Shown piece after piece: positions 24,907-34,451 of a stretch of DNA of 64,000 nucleotides (its first letter is position 1; each line of letters opens with the position of its first letter). The notes beneath the pieces are model-generated. The model was not told the DNA's origin. It worked only from the letters and a program-made list of their open reading frames with translations, and did no database searches. The stretch comes from Pedobacter schmidteae. GTDB lineage: Bacteria; Bacteroidota; Bacteroidia; Sphingobacteriales; Sphingobacteriaceae. The stretch is from the NCBI RefSeq assembly GCF_900564155.1, contig NZ_LS999839.1, positions 5,081,097-5,145,096 of the forward strand. The letters run 5' to 3'. The position numbers and the translations under genes are program-made.

Positions 24907-26487
24907 ATGAAAAGAATTAGCATCAAACATATATTATGTTTCTTAACCATTGCGGGAACCTTAAGTTCCTGCACCAAAGGTTTTGAGGAATTGAACACCG
25001 ATAAAACCAAAATTTCAACCATTGATAATGCAACTTTGGAGTATATCTTCTCAGCCGCTCAATATCGGGGCTCATTTGGCCCCAATACGACTAATGCAGG
25101 CGCCACTCCCTTTCAACGGTTTGCAAACCGTTATTCAGATGCACAAGCCCAATATTTTTCCAATACTTCACAATCTGCCGAATCGGACAGGAATGTGATG
25201 GTAGGTAATTGGCTTAACGACGGATGGACACATTTTTATAGTAATGCCAATGCCCAGCTAAGTGTGGTAATGGAACAAACCAAAGATGGGGGACAACTGC
25301 AGGACCCAATAAAGTATGCCATAGCTAAAGTATGGAAAGTGTGCATGTTTATGCCCGTAACTGACAATTGGGGAGCTATTCCCTACTCGCAGGCAGGTAA
25401 CGGTAGTACCGAGGTACTTTACGATAGCCAGGAAGATATTTATAAAGATTTTTTCAAATTACTGAAAGAAGCCAATGCTACCTTATCCGCCTATAGCGGC
25501 AACACCAGATTTTTCGAAAAAGGAGATCTGATTTATGGCGGCGATGTAAAAAAATGGACAAAATTCTGTAATTCCCTTTGGCTAAGGGCAGCGATGCGGG
25601 TATCGAAAAAAGATCCCATCCTGGCCCGGCAGCAGGCAGAGGCTGCTATTGCCGCCGCAGGTGGGATGATTACCTCCAATGCTGACAATGCCCTGATGAA
25701 GGTAAGCACCACTACACCGCACCTTACCGCTTCGATATCAAATTTCAGCGAATTTCGCATGAGCGCTGCCATGGAAAGTGTATTAAAAGGCTACAATGAC
25801 CCTCGTTTACAAAAGTTTTTTGATCCTACTGGTTCAGGGGCTTACAAAGGCATTCGAAATGGGCTATCGCAAGTCCAGATTGGAATTACACAAAACAATG
25901 TGGCCAACAACAGCAATATTAATTCCTCATTTGGTTTTGCCAATCGTGGGATAACCCCATGGACAGTTTTTACAGCTTCAGAAACATTATTTTTACTGGC
26001 CGAAGCTAAGCTAAACAATTGGAATGCCGGTATTGGTACAGCGCAGAGCTATTATGAGCAAGGTATTGATGCCTCAATGGCACAATGGGGTGTGACCAAC
26101 GCAACACAGATTACGGCTTATAAAACCGGCCTAACTACGCCTCAGGCATTGGGCGACATCTATAATACCCCGGCTATGACTAATATCCCGGTTGCGTTCG
26201 GTATTACCGAGAATACACAACGTGAACAAATAGGCACTCAAAAATGGTTAGCACTTTATCCATATGGATTAGAGGCCTGGGCAGAATTCAGGAGAACGGG
26301 TTTTCCTAAATTATATCCACGTTTAAACTCTGACAATACTGATGCCCCTGCAAATGATCCTGCAAGTGTAAAGAGATTGACCTATCCCCCTATCGAAGCT
26401 TCGGCCAATGCCAATGGATTGGCAACTGGCATTTCGAAATTAGGCGGACCAGATAAGGTAACTACCAAATTATGGTGGAACCCATAA
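24907..26487 (+). CDS. SusD/RagB family lipoprotein
   Basis: A 526-residue surface lipoprotein with lipobox LSSC, Cys22. It begins TKGFEELNTDKTKISTIDNA, the opening of the SusD-like group often annotated as SusD-like 2, and has the TPR-type helical core. An asparagine-rich, flexible stretch around residues 335-345 (NNVANNSNINSS) may be a surface loop. It caps the SusC protein encoded just before and binds the substrate. No enzyme gene follows on this strand; a strong terminator ends the pair. Confidence 0.93.
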   Translation: MKRISIKHILCFLTIAGTLSSCTKGFEELNTDKTKISTIDNATLEYIFSAAQYRGSFGPNTTNAGATPFQRFANRYSDAQAQYFSNTSQSAESDRNVMVGNWLNDGWTHFYSNANAQLSVVMEQTKDGGQLQDPIKYAIAKVWKVCMFMPVTDNWGAIPYSQAGNGSTEVLYDSQEDIYKDFFKLLKEANATLSAYSGNTRFFEKGDLIYGGDVKKWTKFCNSLWLRAAMRVSKKDPILARQQAEAAIAAAGGMITSNADNALMKVSTTTPHLTASISNFSEFRMSAAMESVLKGYNDPRLQKFFDPTGSGAYKGIRNGLSQVQIGITQNNVANNSNINSSFGFANRGITPWTVFTASETLFLLAEAKLNNWNAGIGTAQSYYEQGIDASMAQWGVTNATQITAYKTGLTTPQALGDIYNTPAMTNIPVAFGITENTQREQIGTQKWLALYPYGLEAWAEFRRTGFPKLYPRLNSDNTDAPANDPASVKRLTYPPIEASANANGLATGISKLGGPDKVTTKLWWNP

Positions 26488-26510
26488 TATTCAGATAAAT
26501 CGATCAGTCA

Positions 26511-26549
26511 TAAAAAAGGTTTTACAGTTGTTCTGTAAAACCTTTTTTA
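26511..26549. terminator. Bidirectional terminator after the first SusD gene
   Basis: Perfect 17-bp arms (26511-26527 and 26533-26549) with loop TTGTT; the stem is A-rich at one base and T-rich at the other, so it works for both convergent genes. Confidence 0.9.
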
Positions 26550-26579
26550 TGTTGTTCTAACACCTGTTACTTTTCATTT

Positions 26580-28184
26580 TTACTGCCTTTCCTTGCTGGC
26601 AAAATACCTGATCATTTTATCTTTTAAATTTTTAGCGACCAGTGCATAATTTTTATCATTCACAACGTTAATTTTTTCGAGCGGATCTTTCTGATAGTCA
26701 TACAATTCGTCACCTACAACGGCAGATGCCTTAAATGGTTGGTTACTTCTGAAATTTTCCATCCAAATGGTGTACCGGTATCTTTTTGTGCGAAGCGAAT
26801 AGCCCATAACTTTGGCAGATGAATCAATCATCCGCTGTGTTTCTATAGCATTTGAACTCCTCGGATACTGGCTTATAGCAAACTCCTTTACGCTGGATGC
26901 TGGATTTCGCATCAGCGGAACCAGGCTTGTCCCCTCCAGGTGTTTAGGTATCGGAATACCGGCCAGATTACATAAGGTAGGAAAAACATCTACAAACTCT
27001 GAAAAAGAACTGGTTGTGGAGGGTTTAATATAAGGGGCTGAAAAAATTAAAGGACTACGGGTAGCCTGCTCAAAATCGGAATGCTTGCACCACAGGTTAT
27101 GATCACCCAGATGCCAGCCGTGATCGCCCCAAAGTACAATGATTGTATTTTTACTTAGGCCTAATGAATCAAGTGCATTTAATAAAATGCCCACCTGTGC
27201 ATCAGCATAGGAAACTGCAGCATAGTACCCATGTATCAGTTTTTTTTGTTCAACCAAAGGCAAAGTCAGGCCATAACTTTTCTGATCGGTAAAAGAAAGC
27301 AAAGGCGGAATATCCGAATAAGCCCTCAGTTCGCCAGAATTATGATAAGCCACGTCCACAGCATTTTCTGATTTTTCCTGAAAGGGCGCAACCGGCATAT
27401 CATCCCGCTGATAAAGATCCCAATATTTTTTTGGTGCGTTAAAAGGCAAATGAGGTTTTGCCAGCCCCACCGCAAAAAAGAACGGTTGTTTTTTCTTTTG
27501 GAGCGCTGTTAATATATCCTTCGCCTGGAGCAGGTTTGCCCCGTCAATATAAGCATTGTCGGGTACATCAACACATTCCATGGAAGGTCTGATGGTAGCC
27601 AGCAGTTCCTGATCACTTAAAGTCTTTCCGAGGGCCTCGCCCCTGCGTTTTTCAACTTGCGCCCTGATTTCTTTCGATTGATAATAGTTGATTACAGGTT
27701 CCCCTGTTGAGGCTGCATAGTATCTTTTATCTGTTTTGTAATATGGAACGGTCCAGCTTGGTTTATCCAAATCCACATCTACGCACCTGGGATCGTAAAT
27801 TTTACCGATGGCCTGGGTAGTATACCCTTTACTGGCAAAGTACTGCGGGAGGGTCAGGATATCAGGGTTCATGTCCCTCATTTTTGTTTTTAAATCCCAT
27901 ACTTTGGTTACATCAGGGCGCATTCCGGTCATGATGCTGGCTCTGGTTGGACCGCAAACAGCCTGTTGGCAATAGTTACTTTTAAATACAGTACCTCTTT
28001 TTGCCAGGCGGTCTATATTCGGTGTTTTAATTAAAGGATCACCATAACAACCTAAAATAGGTTTCAGGTCGTCGATAGCAATAAACAAAACATTTGGTTT
28101 GTCGCGCTCTTGGGCAAGCGATTGGAAAGCGGGTATAAACAAGGTCAAAAAAGAAATGACCTGAACAGCTTTAAGTCTTAACAT
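26580..28184 (-). CDS. Sulfatase, iduronate-2-sulfatase-like
   Basis: A 534-residue exported enzyme that should remove sulfate esters from a glycan. After a signal peptide (about 1-26) come FIAIDDLKPILGCYGD (metal-binding Asp pair) and the maturation motif CGPTR with Cys77, which needs an anaerobic sulfatase-maturating enzyme to become formylglycine. Also seen are the DNA-like GDHGWHLGDHNLW block and the C-terminal LYDYQKDPLE. The sequence style is that of the iduronate-2-sulfatase branch. An ATG at 28211 is rejected, since it overlaps the preceding gene and adds no signal. It is the last gene of the utilization locus; no maturase gene is in the window. Confidence 0.92.
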   Translation of the reverse strand: MLRLKAVQVISFLTLFIPAFQSLAQERDKPNVLFIAIDDLKPILGCYGDPLIKTPNIDRLAKRGTVFKSNYCQQAVCGPTRASIMTGMRPDVTKVWDLKTKMRDMNPDILTLPQYFASKGYTTQAIGKIYDPRCVDVDLDKPSWTVPYYKTDKRYYAASTGEPVINYYQSKEIRAQVEKRRGEALGKTLSDQELLATIRPSMECVDVPDNAYIDGANLLQAKDILTALQKKKQPFFFAVGLAKPHLPFNAPKKYWDLYQRDDMPVAPFQEKSENAVDVAYHNSGELRAYSDIPPLLSFTDQKSYGLTLPLVEQKKLIHGYYAAVSYADAQVGILLNALDSLGLSKNTIIVLWGDHGWHLGDHNLWCKHSDFEQATRSPLIFSAPYIKPSTTSSFSEFVDVFPTLCNLAGIPIPKHLEGTSLVPLMRNPASSVKEFAISQYPRSSNAIETQRMIDSSAKVMGYSLRTKRYRYTIWMENFRSNQPFKASAVVGDELYDYQKDPLEKINVVNDKNYALVAKNLKDKMIRYFASKERQ

Positions 28185-28197
28185 CTTTATTACATTA

Positions 28198-30075
28198 TTA
28201 TTTTCTGCCAAGGAATATTTTTAAGGTCTGAGGGGCATCAGAAGTCGTTTGGAAACTGATTACGATTGGATATGCCTCAACTCCAGGAAATGGCGACCAA
28301 TATTTATCAGCATCTGCTCCTAATGTTATTTTACAGGGAACGGTACTGCTCATCACCTTCAACTCCCATTCGGCATTTGAAGTTGTTGTTTTTATCATTA
28401 CCGTACTGTCGTTTTTCAAATGAAAGGTAGTTCCTTTATCTTTTACTATAGGTTCAACAATTCGATAATTTTGCTTAACACCTGCAACAGTGATCTCCTT
28501 GGTGAGATAGGTATCATAGAACCGGTTTGCTAAAGTATATTTGATGTTGGATTTCTGACCATTAATGGTTTGCATATGGCCAGCCGTAAGCACCTTAACA
28601 TGATCAGCTTGTTTCAATACACTCATTGCAGCGTCGTTCTCAAATATATTGGAATAGTAAGTGGTATCATTTGTAAACTCAATCCTGGGTGTCAACGGAA
28701 GGAGATCCTTTTCAATAGGCATATGCAAGGCTTCGATTCTTTGATAGGATGAAGAAGATGAAGATTGCAAAAAACCATTTGCGCCAAACCCATCGTACCA
28801 AAGATTTGTAACGCTACCACCCCTGCATACCGAAGCACGTGGGTATCTCCTTATTTCTCCATAAGCGGATACCGTAGCCATTATATTAGCGGTACGGATA
28901 ACGGCGACTTTAATATCTGGAAAAAACTGATACCAATTGTTTTTTTGAGTTGCTAACGGTTCTTTATGCTGTACTTTGGCACCATATTCAATGGCTAAGG
29001 CAATACTTTGTGCCCTGGCAAAAGTAGAATAATTGCAGGGTGGCGAGCTACTGGAATGATTTGAAGCATGCGGACCATAGCCAATCCAGCCATTCTGTAT
29101 AGCTCGTGTGTTTAAATAATCGAGGCATTTTAATCCTGCGGGGCCGAACTCCGGATCCATATCAGCTAACAAGGCAAAACTAAAATATACACCGGGAGCC
29201 GTTTTTGTTCCGCTTTCATAATTCCATTTGAAAGATCGCGTACCCCATGAATTATCAATAGATCCATTAGGGTAAACAAACAGCGCGTGAGTTTTAAGCA
29301 AATCGGCGGCAATTTGTTTGATCCGCAAATCGTCTTTCAAAATGGCATATAGGGCAATGTAACCTATACTTTGTGCAATGTTATAGCCCTGATCAACCCC
29401 TTTTCCTTCGCCGTTCAAAAAATTATCATGGGTAACATAGTTTAACGTACTCGTATTCATCAACGAATCGGCTTTTATTAACCAGCTTTTTTTCGGCTTG
29501 TCCGCAACTTTATAAGTGAACAATAAAGTTGCCGCTCCGGTGGGGTTGTAATTGATATTTCCAAGGGGGAACGTGGCAACTATATAATCGGCAGCCATAC
29601 CCATGGCATGATTCCATTTTTCAATTTCAGCAGCGCTTAGCCAGGGTTTCAAAACAGCATAAGCCCCCGCCAGTGAGATCAATTGATCGGTAGTTGTTCC
29701 ATACCAGCCCTTTTGCTCGGGATCAGGCCAGCTTTCACTCCATCCGCCTATATTTTTACCTTTATTGTCCTGTATTTTTATTAGCCAGTTGCCCAACTTA
29801 ATAGCCGCATCCTTGTACTTCGGCTTTTTGGTCAGCTTATAGGCTATTGCAAAAGGGTATACTGCTTCTGCTGCCCGCGAGTGGATTGGATGATCTTCAG
29901 GATTAGACGAAGGGCAAACCAGCGCACCGAAGTTGGGGTCAGCAGTTTTGTTTATCTGTGTAGTCAGGAGCACATCACACAAAGATTGCAATGTAGTTTG
30001 ATAAGGATCCTGTTGTGCAAATACCTTAGCCGAAACAATTACCAGTAAAAATGAAAACTTTATCCCCAGGTTCAT
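28198..30075 (-). CDS. Exported alpha/alpha-toroid protein, possible lyase or glycosidase
   Basis: A 625-residue protein with a signal peptide (about 1-21, AKVFAQ). Residues 30-400 are helical with regular aromatic motifs (WLIKIQDNKGKNIGGWSESW, WYGTTTDQLISLAGAYAVL, YPNGSIDNSWG), as in alpha/alpha-toroid enzymes; the last 220 residues look like beta-sandwich. This plan resembles heparinase II/III-type lyases and some unsaturated glucuronidases, but I cannot name a family. A run of serines (SSSSSSYQ) lies in the middle. Two earlier in-frame ATGs lack a good signal; I use 30075. It sits 13 bp before the sulfatase gene. Confidence 0.7.
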   Translation of the reverse strand: MNLGIKFSFLLVIVSAKVFAQQDPYQTTLQSLCDVLLTTQINKTADPNFGALVCPSSNPEDHPIHSRAAEAVYPFAIAYKLTKKPKYKDAAIKLGNWLIKIQDNKGKNIGGWSESWPDPEQKGWYGTTTDQLISLAGAYAVLKPWLSAAEIEKWNHAMGMAADYIVATFPLGNINYNPTGAATLLFTYKVADKPKKSWLIKADSLMNTSTLNYVTHDNFLNGEGKGVDQGYNIAQSIGYIALYAILKDDLRIKQIAADLLKTHALFVYPNGSIDNSWGTRSFKWNYESGTKTAPGVYFSFALLADMDPEFGPAGLKCLDYLNTRAIQNGWIGYGPHASNHSSSSPPCNYSTFARAQSIALAIEYGAKVQHKEPLATQKNNWYQFFPDIKVAVIRTANIMATVSAYGEIRRYPRASVCRGGSVTNLWYDGFGANGFLQSSSSSSYQRIEALHMPIEKDLLPLTPRIEFTNDTTYYSNIFENDAAMSVLKQADHVKVLTAGHMQTINGQKSNIKYTLANRFYDTYLTKEITVAGVKQNYRIVEPIVKDKGTTFHLKNDSTVMIKTTTSNAEWELKVMSSTVPCKITLGADADKYWSPFPGVEAYPIVISFQTTSDAPQTLKIFLGRK

Positions 30076-30195
30076 ATTTATAAATTTCTTTGTTTTTGAT
30101 TTACATATCAAAACGAATTTATAAGAATGTAGCCTGAAGTAGTTTAACTTCTGTTTTAAATGCTTTTAAATTTGATGATTAATCTCAGTTCCCTT

Positions 30196-31704
30196 TTATT
30201 TTTCCCTGAAAAGGCCCAGTTCGGCGATTGCCGGATTCAACCTGCTGGAAAGCACTTTAAATCTAATTTCTGAAGTAGTTACAGCAGGGAAGCGTAAAAT
30301 ACGTTTATATCCGATAGTTGTACCCTGAGCGGCAATTTTCCAGTCAGCACCATCTTTATATTCCAAGCTAAAAAGCTCTACCCTTTGTCCCACTTTAAGG
30401 TTCTCTTGTGCTACAAAAACATCAAATGTCTCCGGTTTGTTCAACTTAAAATTAAGGGTAAGCACCGTATCTCCGGCCTTGGTAGGGAAATGCGTGGCAT
30501 TTTTCCCATCCAGCACTTTGTTTAGATTATTTCCACCCGGTTGAACAGCTTTTTTAAGGATATTACTATTAAAAGTCTGTTCCCTTAATTTTTTAAACCC
30601 TTGTAATGAACTGATATCATAAGTGCTGATTAAACCATCCCTATCCGGTGGAATATTTAACAGCAATACCCCATTTTTTCCAACCGAATTATAATATATA
30701 TCCATTAATTTTCCGGCAGATTTTACTTTGTTATTCTCTGTTTCATGAAAGAACCATCCCGGGCGTATAGATACATCAACTTCAGCCGGGTACCAAACCA
30801 GTGATTTGGCATTCATGATCTTCTCGCGGCTTCCCAAATCCTTACCCACCATATCCTTAGGTGCAAATTCTACTTTCTGTTGAGAATTAGCGGCAATCAT
30901 ATCAGTACTTAACTGATCACCAGGAACCACACTCCATTCCATGTCTCGGCCATATCCGGTTTCTGTACCTACCCATCTCACGTCTGGTCCCGAAACGGCA
31001 ATAGTTGCCTCCGGTTGCAGTTTCCTGATCAATTCGTACCATCTGTTATACTGATATACCTGTTTTTTACCCGAAGGGCCTTCTCCGTTAGCACCATCAA
31101 ACCACACTTCCTGAATTTTGCCATATTGCGTTAGCAACTCTGTAAGCTGGTTTACAAAGTAATTATTATATTCATCGCTACCAAAATATTTAGAATTACG
31201 GTCCCAGGGTGACAGGTAAATCCCAAACCCTACACCCAACGCACGGCAAGCCTCGGCAGTCTCCTTTACAATATCACCTTTCCCATTCTTCCATGGGCTA
31301 TTTTTGAGACTATGCTCGGTAAATTTACTCGGCCACAGACAAAAACCATCATGATGTTTTGCGGTAAGAATGATCTGCTTAAAGCCTGCATCTTTACAAA
31401 CCTGCACCCACTGTCGGGCATCCAGCTTTTTGGGATTAAAAAGAGTGGGGCTCTCTTTTCCATCCCCCCACTCTCTATCGGTAAAGGTATTCATACCAAA
31501 ATGAATAAATGCTGTTAACTCCAATTCCTGCCACCTCAATTGTCGCTCGGAAGGAACCACACTGGCTGCCTTTTCGATGATTTTAGCTTTAGAATCACCA
31601 GGTTCAATTTGTACATAATTTTTAGAGGTGAAAATCTGTGCTCCGGCATTACTAAAAAAGACAGGACAAGAAAGGCAGATCAGTAAGTATTTTTTTAACA
31701 GCAT
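30196..31704 (-). CDS. Alpha-L-fucosidase, GH29
   Basis: A 502-residue secreted enzyme that removes terminal alpha-L-fucose. After a signal peptide (about 1-22), the catalytic barrel shows IHFGMNTFTDREWG, GFKQIILTAKHHDGFCLWPS, LSPWDRN and the nucleophile motif VWFDGANGEG with Asp203. The short tail after residue 360 is a galactose-binding-type beta-sandwich. The general style is that of the branch acting on alpha-1,3/1,4 fucose. It is 14 bp after the metallophosphoesterase gene and 120 bp before the toroid protein gene, within the ECF-controlled locus. Confidence 0.93.
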   Translation of the reverse strand: MLLKKYLLICLSCPVFFSNAGAQIFTSKNYVQIEPGDSKAKIIEKAASVVPSERQLRWQELELTAFIHFGMNTFTDREWGDGKESPTLFNPKKLDARQWVQVCKDAGFKQIILTAKHHDGFCLWPSKFTEHSLKNSPWKNGKGDIVKETAEACRALGVGFGIYLSPWDRNSKYFGSDEYNNYFVNQLTELLTQYGKIQEVWFDGANGEGPSGKKQVYQYNRWYELIRKLQPEATIAVSGPDVRWVGTETGYGRDMEWSVVPGDQLSTDMIAANSQQKVEFAPKDMVGKDLGSREKIMNAKSLVWYPAEVDVSIRPGWFFHETENNKVKSAGKLMDIYYNSVGKNGVLLLNIPPDRDGLISTYDISSLQGFKKLREQTFNSNILKKAVQPGGNNLNKVLDGKNATHFPTKAGDTVLTLNFKLNKPETFDVFVAQENLKVGQRVELFSLEYKDGADWKIAAQGTTIGYKRILRFPAVTTSEIRFKVLSSRLNPAIAELGLFREK

Positions 31705-31718
31705 ATAATTTTTGTCGG

Positions 31719-32615
31719 TTAAGAGCCTAAATTTAAAGGAATATATTGATTTTCCACCCTTCCATCGGCATAAAACTTCAGCAGGGCATACCCTGGTGAG
31801 CTTTCCTGGTAAAAATAAGGTTGCGCAGATTTTTCATCACCCTTGCCCCACCAAAAACCGCTCATCGATCCGTTACAATGATATTTTATGCCATTATACA
31901 CCGCTTCATCCAATAAATGCTGGTGACCACTCAAACAGATCTTCACTTTGTCTTTGTGTTTATAAAATAATTTTTTGAGTTCTTTATGATCACCATGTTG
32001 CCCACCCTCCCAGGTGTTAGTTACGGTAAGAATCGGGTAGTGCGACATCAACAACACCGGCGTATTCGGTTTTAAATCGTCCAATTCCTTCTCCAGCCAA
32101 CTCATCTGCTCAGGATCCAGTTTTATCCCGTTACTATTCCCATCTAAAATGATAAAATGCCAATTCTTCTTTTTGAAACTGTAATAGCGGTTAGGAATTT
32201 TAAGGCGTTTAACCACATAAGGTTTTCCGTACATCTCATCTTCCTTATCGGGCGCTTTCCACCATAGATCATGATTTCCGATACAACTAAAAACCTCCAG
32301 TTTAGTACGGCTGATAAAATCGTCCCATACGGCCCACTGCTCGGTGACCTGGTTCCGTTGCACGTTGTCGTAAGAGGCATCGTGAATAGAATCTCCGCCG
32401 TTAAGGATAAAATCAATTTTATGTTTTAACACCTCATCCAAACATTTTTTTGCACGTTCCGGTACACCTTCATTGGCACGAATATGTACATCGGTAATAT
32501 GGGCAACGGTTAAAACAGGATGATCTCCTGTCGGAGCCGTTGCAACAGCTCCGACAGGGATAACACCTGTAGCACCAAGTAAAACCGAATTTTTAAGAAA
32601 ATTTCTTCGTTTCAT
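31719..32615 (-). CDS. Calcineurin-like metallophosphoesterase
   Basis: A 298-residue exported enzyme with an N-terminus MKRRNFLKNS followed by a hydrophobic stretch, a twin-arginine-like signal. The five metal-binding blocks are all present: ITDVHI, NGGDSIHD, GNHDLWW, LMSHYP and SGHQH. Substrates are phosphate esters, but in glycan loci such enzymes are of unclear use, perhaps phosphate removal from decorated sugars. It lies 13 bp after SusD and 14 bp before the fucosidase gene. Confidence 0.92.
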   Translation of the reverse strand: MKRRNFLKNSVLLGATGVIPVGAVATAPTGDHPVLTVAHITDVHIRANEGVPERAKKCLDEVLKHKIDFILNGGDSIHDASYDNVQRNQVTEQWAVWDDFISRTKLEVFSCIGNHDLWWKAPDKEDEMYGKPYVVKRLKIPNRYYSFKKKNWHFIILDGNSNGIKLDPEQMSWLEKELDDLKPNTPVLLMSHYPILTVTNTWEGGQHGDHKELKKLFYKHKDKVKICLSGHQHLLDEAVYNGIKYHCNGSMSGFWWGKGDEKSAQPYFYQESSPGYALLKFYADGRVENQYIPLNLGS

Positions 32616-32628
32616 TTATGGTTAAAAT

Positions 32629-34440
32629 TTAATTGTCCCAGCCAAATATCTGCTTAAGATTTGGATTGAGCAAGGTTTGCTGACGTGGGATTGGGCGGTA
32701 ATAATATTTGGGTTCGATAAAATTTCTTGGCTGATCTCGGTCCTTTACAAAGGCAACATACCCTGAAGTTCCACCGGTTAAGTAAAAAGTATTGTTGTTA
32801 CCATTAGCCTGTTTCAGATAATATTTGGTTAAACCGTCCTTAACATTGGCAGGTAAACCTGCGATAGGGCTTTCATCTGATGGCGAGGCCAGAACCGCAA
32901 TGTCCTGTACTCCATCACCGGTTACGTCATAAGCGCCTAATGCCGGAATATACATGCCTTGTTGACTATTCTGAATTAGCTTACCCGATTTCCAGCGCAT
33001 TAAATCGTCGTATCTTAATCCTTCTCCTGCTAACTCAACCCTTCTTTCTCTCCTGATTTCCAACAATACATTTAAGTTAGTTGCAGATGCATTAGGATAA
33101 AGCACAGCAAGTACCGGATCTGTAGCTACGCCCATAGTCATATCTGGCATTTGCACCCTTTTCCTCAATACGTTTACGGTATTATTCAAATCAGTTTGGG
33201 TAATGGTACCTAATTCAGCTTTTGCTTCTGCACTAATTAATAAAATTTCGGCCAGACGAAAAACAGGAAGATCATTGTATTGCTTGCCATAGCCTGCATT
33301 TAAAGCCGAAGTTCCGGGATAAAATTTAATTTGACCATACCCACCCATGGTTGGATTGATTTTATAAGGCAAAGTGGTTCCTGGCTGAATGTAGCCAGGA
33401 TAATTGATCGTAGCCCTCATTCTCGGATCGCGGTTATCAAACAGTTGAACAAATGATTTGGTCGAATTGGTAAACGGCGTTCCATCTGTATTCAGGTACG
33501 ATTCCATCAAACTTCTGCTCAACGCAAAATTGAAATTCAGTACCAATGCCGAAAAATTCCCCAGATCAAGTGTCTGATCGAAATCCCGCCATAAGATAAT
33601 TTCCTTATTTGATGACAACACATTTGAGTTAAACAAAGCCGAATAATCAGCAACAGGATTGTTAGTCGTAAAAATGCTAAACCCACCTTCGCTCATAATT
33701 TTTGTACTGGCATTTACAGCCAGTGTTAAAAAACGGGTATAGTCGTTGGTTAAGTTCAATTCACTATGGTATTTTCTAAAAGTACCTTCATATAGTGCAA
33801 AACGTGCTTGCAGTGCCAGGGCGGCCCATTTGGTTATTCTGGTATTAGATCCTCCGGTTTTGATATGATCAACAGCAAATTGAAGATCTTCCAATACTTT
33901 GTCTACCACAAACGCCCTTGAATCCCTTCCTTTGTACAAGGCTTCATCCTCGGAAGAAAGCACCGAATCATACCAGGGAACATCGCTGTATTTTCTTATT
34001 TTTTCAAAATAAAACAGGGCCCTGAAAAATCTGGCAATCCCTACATAGTGATCTATATCCAGCTGGGTTCCCACTACCTTTTTCACATTACCCAACATAT
34101 AGTTAACCGATCTTAAACGCTTCCAGTCATCACGGTCCCAGGCTTTGTAACCACTCTCCCATCCCTGATAAGTATCCTGAGTAATTAATCCATGAACCAA
34201 CTGATCGGTTTCTACATCGATATTATGTGTAGCAACATTGTCCGAATTCATATCGTCTACAGGAGCCTGCAACTGACTATAAAAACCATTTGAATAAGTT
34301 TCCAAATCCGTTGGAGAACTAAAAAACACATTTTCGGTGACATTGGATTTGGGATCTCTTTGCAGAAAGTCTTTCTTACAACCTACCATGGCTATCCCCG
34401 ACATCAGCAGTACTATATATTTATATCTGTTAAATTTCAT
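32629..34440 (-). CDS. SusD/RagB family lipoprotein, ECF-controlled locus
   Basis: A 603-residue surface lipoprotein with lipobox MVGC, Cys21, followed by KKDFLQRDPKSNVTENVFFSS, the usual start of mature SusD proteins. TPR-like helices follow, as does the C-terminal RQQTLLNPNLKQIFGWDN typical of RagB. It is paired with the STN-type SusC gene 11 bp upstream. The pair should bind and import the fucose-containing glycan treated by the enzymes downstream. Confidence 0.95.
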   Translation of the reverse strand: MKFNRYKYIVLLMSGIAMVGCKKDFLQRDPKSNVTENVFFSSPTDLETYSNGFYSQLQAPVDDMNSDNVATHNIDVETDQLVHGLITQDTYQGWESGYKAWDRDDWKRLRSVNYMLGNVKKVVGTQLDIDHYVGIARFFRALFYFEKIRKYSDVPWYDSVLSSEDEALYKGRDSRAFVVDKVLEDLQFAVDHIKTGGSNTRITKWAALALQARFALYEGTFRKYHSELNLTNDYTRFLTLAVNASTKIMSEGGFSIFTTNNPVADYSALFNSNVLSSNKEIILWRDFDQTLDLGNFSALVLNFNFALSRSLMESYLNTDGTPFTNSTKSFVQLFDNRDPRMRATINYPGYIQPGTTLPYKINPTMGGYGQIKFYPGTSALNAGYGKQYNDLPVFRLAEILLISAEAKAELGTITQTDLNNTVNVLRKRVQMPDMTMGVATDPVLAVLYPNASATNLNVLLEIRRERRVELAGEGLRYDDLMRWKSGKLIQNSQQGMYIPALGAYDVTGDGVQDIAVLASPSDESPIAGLPANVKDGLTKYYLKQANGNNNTFYLTGGTSGYVAFVKDRDQPRNFIEPKYYYRPIPRQQTLLNPNLKQIFGWDN

Positions 34441-34451
34441 GATGCAAAAAA

